Assembly: GCA_003661775.1 (NCBI GenBank)
Contig: QMWT01000021.1
Coordinates: 1-12,825, forward strand
Direction of reading: 5' to 3'
Length of the DNA: 12,825 nt
Source: Thermoprotei archaeon
Lineage (GTDB): Archaea > Thermoproteota > Thermoprotei_A > Sulfolobales > Ignisphaeraceae
A model generated the notes under the pieces. That model searched no databases and was not told the DNA's origin. It saw only the letters and a program-made list of their open reading frames with translations. Position numbers and translations under genes: made by a program. Every line of letters begins with the position of its first letter. The first letter of the stretch is position 1. Of the stretch, positions 7,541-12,825 are shown in pieces.

Positions 7541-10363
7541 TTAAGTTGGGTTTCCACTCATTCTGAGCCTTTGTATACATGCTATAGCGTTGAGAATCAT
7601 GTACTTTACTGCCTCCGCAGGCACGTAGTAATAACCAAAGCTCTGATTCTCGTACTTGAACCCGTAGGCAGGCTCTATCCTTAGTTCGTAAAGCAGGTCC
7701 CCGAAGGAACCGAGCTCACGAGCAATCTTTTCTATATCTGCCATAGAAGCCCGAATGTACTGCGTCTTGTAGGAATCATCGTTAGACCTCCTAATCATAA
7801 CCTTGTAAACCTCACCAGTTTCGTAGATTCTAAAGCTTTCTGCAAATTCAACTCGCTCTGCTACCATGGGCAGCGACTCCGCTAGAGTCCATCTTTTCTC
7901 AAACGTATCTATGTCTATGAAGTATGTTGCCCTATACTTGTTCTTCCTCATTTCTTTTAGTTTGTTCTCTAGGTATCTCGCTGGGAGCGAAAGCAATTCG
8001 CTGAGCTCATCAACTGTAAAAGCATCGTCGGTTAGGTATGTGTAGAGTATCTTGAAAACATCGTGGATCCACGGTCTCTGCGGAGGTAATCTCATTAAAT
8101 ACTCAGCTAGCGGCAGCGGCTCTCTTCTTTCGCCTGCGTTTATAATCTCTATCTTACCGTTTTTAATGTCCTTAAGGATCTTCAGAGCTGCATCGAAGTC
8201 GTAGTGCTCCTGCTTAAGTTGCACCACAACTTCTTCAACAAGCTCCTCCTCGTCATCACGCGCACCAAAACTCGGGCTCAACTCGCTTGTCTTTATTCTG
8301 AAGTAGGGTGAACGTTTGAGAGCTTCTACTGTCAGCCGCTGCCACTCATCCTCGTTAAGCTCAACTAGCTCTTCGAGAGGCGATGACATGCGGCTCTTAA
8401 CCGCTATACCAACATGTGAAACCCTGATCTCTACATCCAGGCCTTCCTTCGACGATAATATGTAGAGCATTAACTGCGCCAAGGCATCAAGAGCCTTCTC
8501 ATCACTAAAGAACGTGTAAATAACATAGCTACCCACTCTCTCCTTGATCACCGTGTTTGTCGAGGGTAGCACCCCTATCTCAGCAATATACTTCTCAGCT
8601 ATGCTCCTGATGACGCTGAGCAGCACATCACTGCGATTTCCGGAGTTTAGAGAAGCTCTTAAGAGCTCGGCCATCTCTCTAGCCGCCACGCCGCTACGCT
8701 TAGCTGTCTCGCCTCTCCACAGCGGGACCTCACCACTGCTCGTAGCCGCAGGCTCTACCTCGATCGTGTACATATGGTCATCAATCCTGACAACTTTCCA
8801 AGCTCGTCCTGCAAGCCTGACAACATCGTCTACCCTCAGATAGCGGAACACGTAATGCGAATCCAGCTTCCCTACTTCGCACCCTTCTCTTGTCTTAACA
8901 ACGAACTCTGGAAGCGATGATATAAACGTGAAGAACTCCGTAAATCCTCTAGTCCCTCTGTACTTATCGTGTTCGAATCTCCACGTAGTGTAGAATCTAG
9001 GGCCTATTCTAAGACCTTCACCACTCATCTCCACGAGACGATTCTTAGCTAAGTACTTAACGAGCTTGAGAAACTCTTCGTAGGTCATGTGTCGGTAAGC
9101 ATAGGTTCCGCGCACTATCTCGTAAAGCTCGTCGATTTTTACTGGCGATGAAGCTTTGAGAAGGTACCCTACTATCATGCGTGCTACCACATCCTTAGGA
9201 GCGCATCTAGTGTTTGGAATTTCGAGTACTCCTCTTTCAGCAAGTCTTACAAGCGACATTGCTTCAAGGAGCTGCACTGGGTGCCACACAATTATAGCTC
9301 CGCGCATGGGTTCCCTCATGCTGTGACCAGAGCGGCCCACTCGTTGAAGCAGCGTCTGCACTTGGATGGGGGATCCTACAACTATAACCTTCCTAACATA
9401 GCCTATATCTATGCCTAGTTCGAGTGTTTTCGTAGCTATGACGCCTACCAGCCTACCTTCCTTCAACAATCTTTCTGTTTCTTCTCTAAGTTCTTTCGAT
9501 ACGGATGAATGATGTACCATAACATTGCGTATCCCTAGACGTTCGAGCTCTTCACGAAGTCTCTCGCCAGCGTAACGCGAGTTTACAAATATAATCGTAG
9601 GGGGTTCCAGTAGCTCAGCTACTTTAACGGCTATCTTACTCCAGTCCTCTTCAACGAAGTGTATCGCGATCTCCATGGGCTTCTTAGAGTAGCTTGTAAC
9701 TATCTTCAAAGGTCTTTTGGAGCATCCTATGAAGTAGCGCGACACCTCTAGCGGATCGCCCACGGTAGCAGAGAGCATTATTATCTGCAGATCACGGCCT
9801 GTGAACTTCCTTAAACGTGAAATGAGGAGGGCCAGCTGCGCACCACGTTTTGTACCTATGAGATCGTGCACCTCGTCTATTATCACCCATCTGACATTCT
9901 TGTAGAACCGCCTGAACTTATGTGCCCAATCCAGCTCTATCTCGAGACCTTCGGGTGTTATGACGAGTATATGGGGTGTTTTTCTCAGCCTCAACTTCTT
10001 CTCGGATTTCGATATATCGCTATGCCTTCGTGCAACAACTATACCTAGTCTATCGCCCCACTCTCTTAGCCTACGTGTAATATCGTTTATGAGAGCCCTC
10101 AGAGGCGTTACGTACACTACGGCTATGGGCTTGGCATTCTCATAAAGTATTCTCGACATCACCGGCAGTATAGCTGCCTCGGTCTTACCATACCCCGTGG
10201 GAGCTACTATAAGCACGTTGTATCCTTCAGCAATATATTTACTAGCTTCAACCTGAATCTCATTAAGACCGCTCCACCCTCTCTCTTGAACTAGCTCTAT
10301 CACCTTAGGATGCAGCACCACTCTTAGACACCGATCATACCAACTCAGATATCCTGAAGACAT
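7541..10363 (-). CDS. lhr: Lhr-family superfamily 2 ATP-dependent helicase
   Basis: 940 aa from ATG 10363. RecA domain 1 has APTGYGKTE (Walker A, 54-62), TPEGLE, DEVH (163-166) and SAT (198-200). RecA domain 2 has IIFVNSR (257-263), ATKTLELGIDIG (310-321) and QRVGRSGH (340-347), the last being typical of Lhr proteins. Then come a winged-helix region (about 390-460) and the Lhr-core beta domain, ending near PLWRGE (547-552). A further ~390-residue C-terminal part is not assignable by eye. Length suits an archaeal Lhr-core protein rather than the 1500-residue bacterial form. The family unwinds DNA or RNA-DNA hybrids with 3'-5' polarity and is linked to repair and RNA metabolism. It is not Hel308, because the Hel308 C-terminal signature is not seen. 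Confidence 0.93.
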   Translation of the reverse strand: MSSGYLSWYDRCLRVVLHPKVIELVQERGWSGLNEIQVEASKYIAEGYNVLIVAPTGYGKTEAAILPVMSRILYENAKPIAVVYVTPLRALINDITRRLREWGDRLGIVVARRHSDISKSEKKLRLRKTPHILVITPEGLEIELDWAHKFRRFYKNVRWVIIDEVHDLIGTKRGAQLALLISRLRKFTGRDLQIIMLSATVGDPLEVSRYFIGCSKRPLKIVTSYSKKPMEIAIHFVEEDWSKIAVKVAELLEPPTIIFVNSRYAGERLREELERLGIRNVMVHHSSVSKELREETERLLKEGRLVGVIATKTLELGIDIGYVRKVIVVGSPIQVQTLLQRVGRSGHSMREPMRGAIIVWHPVQLLEAMSLVRLAERGVLEIPNTRCAPKDVVARMIVGYLLKASSPVKIDELYEIVRGTYAYRHMTYEEFLKLVKYLAKNRLVEMSGEGLRIGPRFYTTWRFEHDKYRGTRGFTEFFTFISSLPEFVVKTREGCEVGKLDSHYVFRYLRVDDVVRLAGRAWKVVRIDDHMYTIEVEPAATSSGEVPLWRGETAKRSGVAAREMAELLRASLNSGNRSDVLLSVIRSIAEKYIAEIGVLPSTNTVIKERVGSYVIYTFFSDEKALDALAQLMLYILSSKEGLDVEIRVSHVGIAVKSRMSSPLEELVELNEDEWQRLTVEALKRSPYFRIKTSELSPSFGARDDEEELVEEVVVQLKQEHYDFDAALKILKDIKNGKIEIINAGERREPLPLAEYLMRLPPQRPWIHDVFKILYTYLTDDAFTVDELSELLSLPARYLENKLKEMRKNKYRATYFIDIDTFEKRWTLAESLPMVAERVEFAESFRIYETGEVYKVMIRRSNDDSYKTQYIRASMADIEKIARELGSFGDLLYELRIEPAYGFKYENQSFGYYYVPAEAVKYMILNAIACIQRLRMSGNPT

Positions 10364-10410
10364 ATGTATACTGGGTATTCCATAGACACCACACTCTATG
10401 CAACGACGGC

Positions 10411-10417
10411 TAAATAA
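10411..10417 (-). promoter_or_regulatory. Possible TATA box for the helicase
   Basis: TTATTTA on the minus strand, with a start expected near 10386-10390 and a leader of about 25 nt. The palindrome GCTTTAAAGC at 10475-10484 is an alternative box further upstream. No clear Shine-Dalgarno precedes ATG 10363. The rest of the 218-bp gap between helicase and tRNA (10364-10581) holds no recognisable gene. Confidence 0.3.
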
Positions 10418-10566
10418 GCATTCAGCAAATCCGGTACATCACAGCAAAGAAAGCATTGACCTTATTCGCTTTGGGCTTTAAAGCGGAACACCCATCGCCT
10501 ATCAAGCTGAGCCCTTTCAAGTTTAGAGATTGAGAGAGGCACGATGCGGTGTATAACAAGTTTGGT

Positions 10567-10574
10567 GGGGCCGC
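10567..10574 (-). repeat. Trailer arm of a possible leader-trailer stem of pre-tRNA-iMet
   Basis: GCGGCCCC, starting 7 nt after the encoded CCA, is the exact complement of GGGGCCGC in the leader (11399-11406). It can instead fold into its own small hairpin with the GGGG just before it. Confidence 0.5.
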
Positions 10575-10604
10575 CCCGCCCTGGTAGCGGGGGGTGGACT
10601 CTCC

Positions 10605-10626
10605 CGAGGCGCCCGCCCTACCTCAT
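10605..10626 (-). repeat. 3' arm of the intron terminal stem
   Basis: Inverted copy of 11311-11332; 22 nt with one difference that is a G-U pair in RNA. Together they close the intron directly inside the splice junction. The endonuclease stop codon lies in this arm. Confidence 0.9.
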
Positions 10627-11284
10627 CCGTATGCTTTCATTACTGTTGTCAGTTTTAAATTTTTGTATTCATATATCGATAGAAGCTCCTGTAGCCTTCT
10701 CCTCTTCTCAGGGCGCAGTGGTTTCAAGCATTGTGCAAGTTTAACCAGATTATTTCCGCTTATAACTAGTTTGTAAGCATAGCCTTCCATGATTTTGTAG
10801 ACTTTACATGGAACTCCTAGAAACTCTAGAAGGTCTTTCACACCTCTAAGACCATTCTTATTAATTGATGTAACCGCTATCCTCCTCGTCTTCAGATCCA
10901 CGTATCCTTCATCATCGATGTACGCTCTGATCCACGCACATATTAGGTTCTTAGCTTTAACCTTATCCTTAGAGAGGAAATATTGTGATAGGTGCCCTCC
11001 ACTCCCTAGATCCACCCGCACCTAATGCCTTGAGTCTTAGGTAGGCGTTTTGGAGCGAAACCTAGCGATGTAAGCATTTTATGCTTTAACACCTTCACTG
11101 CTACTCCATATTCGTTCTCGACATCGTCTATGTATTCTTCTATAAGTTCTTTGCATGAGTTAGTGTACTCTACGACGTATCTTGTTCCGCGCTGCCCCTT
11201 CTCGGTATACATATATCCATCTCCACAGATGTGCGCGTGGATTCGTGCCTCGTGTACGGAGTGTAGCGATGTTTCTACAAGCAA
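10623..11284 (-). pseudogene. LAGLIDADG homing endonuclease, double-motif, broken by two +1 frameshifts
   Basis: Three reading frames together make one ~220-residue endonuclease. Part 1 (start TTG 11284, open to 11006) has the first LAGLIDADG helix, ARIHAHICGDGYMY. Part 2 (about 11046-10978, another frame) reads YLRLKALGAGGSREWRAP, the conserved linker that the first frame lacks. Part 3 (from about 10977 to the stop at 10623) has the second helix, ICAWIRAYIDDEGYV, and a normal C-terminal domain with YKLVISGNN. Each switch is +1: one near the AAAAC run at 11051-11047, one near TTTCC at 10980-10976. Stops in the wrong frames confine the switches to 11063-11006 and 11021-10972. The start is weak, with no spaced Shine-Dalgarno. 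Alternatives are sequencing error or recoding, but a decaying gene is simplest. The protein would have cut intronless initiator tRNA genes at the T-loop. Confidence 0.85.
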
Positions 11285-11310
11285 CTCCCTATTAGGATTA
11301 AGATAACTGA

Positions 11311-11332
11311 ATGAGGTAGGGCGGGCGCCCCG
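11311..11332 (-). repeat. 5' arm of the intron terminal stem
   Basis: Begins one nucleotide after the exon 1/intron boundary. It pairs with 10605-10626 into a 22-bp G+C-rich helix that would bring the two tRNA exons together for splicing. Confidence 0.9.
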
Positions 11333-11398
11333 TTTTGAACCACCGACCTCGGGGTTATGAGCCCCGCGGGCTACCAGGCTGCCCTACCCCGCTACTTC

Positions 11399-11406
11399 GC
11401 GGCCCC
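11399..11406 (-). repeat. Leader arm of a possible leader-trailer stem of pre-tRNA-iMet
   Basis: GGGGCCGC, ending 5 nt before tRNA position 1, can pair over 8 bp with 10567-10574. It lies just after the start site expected from the TATA box at 11433-11438, so it should be in the transcript. Confidence 0.5.
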
Positions 11407-11432
11407 GTTTACACTTATGAAGAGTGTCGAGG

Positions 11433-11438
11433 TTTATA
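11433..11438 (-). promoter_or_regulatory. TATA box of the tRNA-iMet gene
   Basis: CCTATAAACC context on the minus strand, a good archaeal box A with G+C-rich sequence upstream as a possible BRE. It predicts initiation near 11408-11410, about 15 nt before the mature 5' end. It lies in the 77-bp gap between permease and tRNA, so the tRNA can be transcribed alone. Confidence 0.65.
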
Positions 11439-11470
11439 GGCGTTATGCCGATTTTCGCTTTTCGCTCAAG

Positions 11471-12688
11471 TTATTCGCGTACGGTGTAGACTAGCTTCTC
11501 ATAGTTGAGCATGTAGGTGGATAACCCGATCAGTGCCAGCGAAATTCCTAGGGCAGCCACTATGTACGTAAGCCCTTGACTGTAGTTACCGAACACCACA
11601 TAGTGTATGAACAGTGCTGTGTATGTGAACGGGTCTAGGTGTACGAGAAGTGTTCCCAGAGGCGATAGTGCGTGGAGGTCGACGAAGAGCGCGGCCATGT
11701 ATACCACAGAGGCTGCGCCGATAACTCCCAAGCTAGCTATGTTAGCTGATCGGTAGGTGGGGCTTCGTAGAACAATAGGCAGGGCAAGTGCTAAGCATAG
11801 AAGGGCTGTGACGTAGACAGCCACGCCGTGCATGACTACGATGAACGGATCCAGTTTCAGGGCCGCGCCGCCAAGAAGGTAGAAGTATATCAGTAGACCA
11901 GCCGCATCTGATACCGCAGCTACGCCTCCCAGAACAGAGCTCGAGATAACCTTACCTAGTACGAAACTGTATTTAGCTATTGGGAGGCTCATCAACGCTT
12001 CGAGAGTTCTACGCTCCCTCTCACCAACTATGCTATCCACGAGGTACAGCGTAACGGGGCTTAGAACAAACATCAGGGAGAACATAAGTAGCTTCGCCGC
12101 TGAGTACCGCGCTGCCTCTTCAAAAGGTACCTCGCCCAGACCCGGAATCTTGTAAGAATACACCACCAGCACGGGGTTGCAGAGAGCTTCGCGCGACACA
12201 TTACCTAGACAACTGATCTTAGCCTGTGACACCTCAGCCGAAATAGCTCCTAACGCTTCCATAACTATGTTGAAGGCCTGTTGCGAGCGCGACGAACCGG
12301 GGATGAGCTCTACGTAGACAACCGCCTGCGCGTGGAGGCTGCTGAGGTTCTGCATGAAGCCTATAGGTAGTCTAAGCCACAGATCCGCTTCCCGGTAATC
12401 TCTCGCGAGCACCGCTCCGCGCAGCATCATTTCATTAACGAGGGCGTCCACAACATTCTCCAGATCCAGGACTACACCGGGACACAGAGTATAGTTTCCT
12501 GCAATGTCCTCCACCTCTACATAGATCGTGGGGGCTATCTGCTGCTCTCTAAGTCCGAGGGTTGCAGCCGCGGTCACGGGCATCAATATTAACGGTAGGA
12601 GTACAGCCATTATGAGGGTCGTGTAGTCTCTGCCCAAGTCTGTGAGCTCTTTCCACATGAATACCCTCAGCAACCTACCTATCCTCAA
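11471..12688 (-). CDS. ABC-2 type transporter permease (NatB-like exporter subunit)
   Basis: 405 aa from TTG 12688, which overlaps the stop of the upstream ATPase (TTGA). GTGATG a few bases before serves as ribosome binding site. The topology is typical of ABC-2 permeases. A cytoplasmic amphipathic start (MWKELTDLGRDY) leads into TM1 (about 24-44). A large extracytoplasmic domain (about 45-195) contains several cysteines (C69, C160, C170). Five hydrophobic segments follow (about 198-221, 249-272, 282-306, 316-336, 372-393). The cytoplasmic loop after TM2 has GERERRTLEALMSLPI, the conserved coupling motif of this family. It would form the membrane channel of an ATP-driven exporter. The substrate (sodium, drug, peptide or polysaccharide) cannot be told. 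Confidence 0.85.
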   Translation of the reverse strand: MRIGRLLRVFMWKELTDLGRDYTTLIMAVLLPLILMPVTAAATLGLREQQIAPTIYVEVEDIAGNYTLCPGVVLDLENVVDALVNEMMLRGAVLARDYREADLWLRLPIGFMQNLSSLHAQAVVYVELIPGSSRSQQAFNIVMEALGAISAEVSQAKISCLGNVSREALCNPVLVVYSYKIPGLGEVPFEEAARYSAAKLLMFSLMFVLSPVTLYLVDSIVGERERRTLEALMSLPIAKYSFVLGKVISSSVLGGVAAVSDAAGLLIYFYLLGGAALKLDPFIVVMHGVAVYVTALLCLALALPIVLRSPTYRSANIASLGVIGAASVVYMAALFVDLHALSPLGTLLVHLDPFTYTALFIHYVVFGNYSQGLTYIVAALGISLALIGLSTYMLNYEKLVYTVRE

Positions 12689-12825
12689 GGTACATCACTG
12701 AGCAACTTTATGAAAGCCTCCTCGAGGTTTTCACTAGCAGTTAGCTTCTTCAACTCCGCGGGTGTGCCAACGGCCACGATCCTACCATCGTTGATCAGCG
12801 CAACACGTGTGCACAGGTATTCGAC
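12685..12825 (-). CDS. ABC transporter ATP-binding protein, C-terminal end (partial)
   Basis: Runs off the right edge; only the last 46 residues are visible. They read VEYLCTRVALINDGRIVAVG, then TPAELKKL and a final ENLEEAFIKLL. This is the end of an ABC-2 type ATPase, covering the segment after the H-loop and the GxxEELK region. The Walker and signature motifs lie outside. The stop overlaps the permease start by 4 nt, so ATPase and permease are translationally coupled parts of one exporter. Confidence 0.85.
   Translation of the reverse strand, partial: VEYLCTRVALINDGRIVAVGTPAELKKLTASENLEEAFIKLLSDVP

Larger units (their letters stand above)
10599..11333 (-). other. BHB-type intron of tRNA-iMet at position 59/60, carrying a homing endonuclease remnant
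   Basis: The 735-nt insertion separates A59 and U60 of the tRNA. The junction is fixed in two independent ways: TTCAAA joined to TCCACC restores a standard T-loop, and the fold places the cuts at the same bonds. Around the junction the T-stem is the outer helix. TTC pairs with GAG as a weak 3-bp central helix plus an A-G mismatch. AAA and AGT form the two 3-nt bulges, cut as AA/A and AG/T, and a 22-bp stem closes the intron. This is a relaxed bulge-helix-bulge, cleavable by the broad-specificity crenarchaeal splicing endonuclease (inference). Archaeal tRNA introns are usually short; this size matches the endonuclease-bearing introns known in archaeal rRNA genes. Confidence 0.92.
10582..11393 (-). 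tRNA. Initiator tRNA-Met (anticodon CAT), interrupted in the T-loop by a 735-nt intron
   Basis: Exon 1 is 11334-11393 (60 nt, positions 1-59) and exon 2 is 10582-10598 (17 nt, positions 60-76, CCA encoded). All arms pair perfectly: acceptor AGCGGGG with CCCCGCT; D-stem GGGC with GCCC; anticodon stem CGGGG with CCCCG around the loop CTCATAA; and T-stem GGTGG with CCACC, where the two strands lie on different exons. After splicing the T-loop is TTCAAAT, the normal archaeal sequence. The A1-U72 pair and the run of G-C pairs at the bottom of the anticodon stem identify the initiator rather than the elongator. It is co-oriented with the flanking helicase and ABC permease genes but has its own promoter at 11433-11438. 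With only the first exon, tRNA finders would miss it or call it truncated. Confidence 0.95.

Noticed and set aside
7471..7557. Longer LSm protein starting at 7557
   Set aside because: The extension overlaps the helicase 3' end and the probable TATA box and lacks Sm character; ATG 7470 has a well-spaced AGGTGGAT.
8544..8843. 99-residue + strand open frame
   Set aside because: It is antisense to the well-conserved Lhr core of the helicase, with a low-complexity serine-rich translation; a coding shadow.
10475..10484. Palindrome GCTTTAAAGC as an operator
   Set aside because: A single 10-bp palindrome with a TATA-like centre; it could be a promoter element or chance, and no regulator gene is nearby.
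10364..10581. C/D box guide RNA in the helicase-tRNA gap
   Set aside because: CTGA occurs, but no correctly spaced RTGATGA box C was found on either strand.
10544..10776. Short + strand open frames over the helicase-tRNA gap
   Set aside because: They run antisense through the tRNA 3' exon and the endonuclease end, and show no family-like sequence or good ribosome binding site.
11006..11284. The two endonuclease open frames as two separate single-motif proteins
   Set aside because: The missing linker of one double-motif protein is found in the third frame between them, and the second frame has no credible start site of its own.
10605..11332. Inverted repeats as insertion-sequence ends or a CRISPR-like pair
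   Set aside because: Only two copies exist, there is no transposase and no target duplication, and their position just inside the tRNA exons explains them as the intron closing stem.

Overview
The window reads as chromosome of a hyperthermophilic crenarchaeon (Thermoproteota, Desulfurococcales-like). The evidence is archaeal-type genes (an LSm plus L37e pair, an Lhr-type helicase, ADP-forming acyl-CoA synthetase, a ferredoxin-linked 2-oxoacid oxidoreductase with separate subunits), heavy AGG/AGA/ATA codon use, GTG and TTG starts, Shine-Dalgarno sequences of the AGGTGATC type, archaeal TATA boxes, and a tRNA intron of the bulge-helix-bulge class. The species cannot be named from the sequence.

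Left part (1-3935, + strand): the 3' end of korA, then korB, korC and an acdA-type ADP-forming acyl-CoA synthetase alpha subunit. They are tightly packed, with ATGA or 16-nt overlaps and a 6-nt gap, and look like one operon. It would oxidise a 2-oxoacid (most likely 2-oxoglutarate) to its CoA thioester with ferredoxin, then recover the thioester energy as ATP. The ATP-grasp beta subunit of the synthetase is not in the window. Next come a stand-alone tRNA-binding OB-fold protein (MetRS C-terminal/EMAP II type) and, behind its own promoter, full-length isoleucyl-tRNA synthetase (4025-7039).

Middle part (7041-10363, - strand): convergent with ileS and only 1 nt away lies an RNA-biology cluster: ribosomal protein L37e, an LSm (Sm-like) protein, and a 940-aa Lhr-family superfamily 2 helicase.

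Right part (10364-12825, - strand): this holds the most interesting element. An initiator tRNA-Met gene (10582-11393) is split in its T-loop, between positions 59 and 60, by a 735-nt intron (10599-11333). The intron ends form a long terminal stem with a relaxed bulge-helix-bulge at exactly the predicted junction. It carries the remains of a double-motif LAGLIDADG homing endonuclease, broken by two +1 frameshifts and visibly more A+T-rich than its surroundings. The pre-tRNA leader and trailer can also pair over 8 bp. Beyond the tRNA promoter lies an ABC-2 type exporter operon: a permease and, running off the right edge, the C-terminal end of its ATPase.
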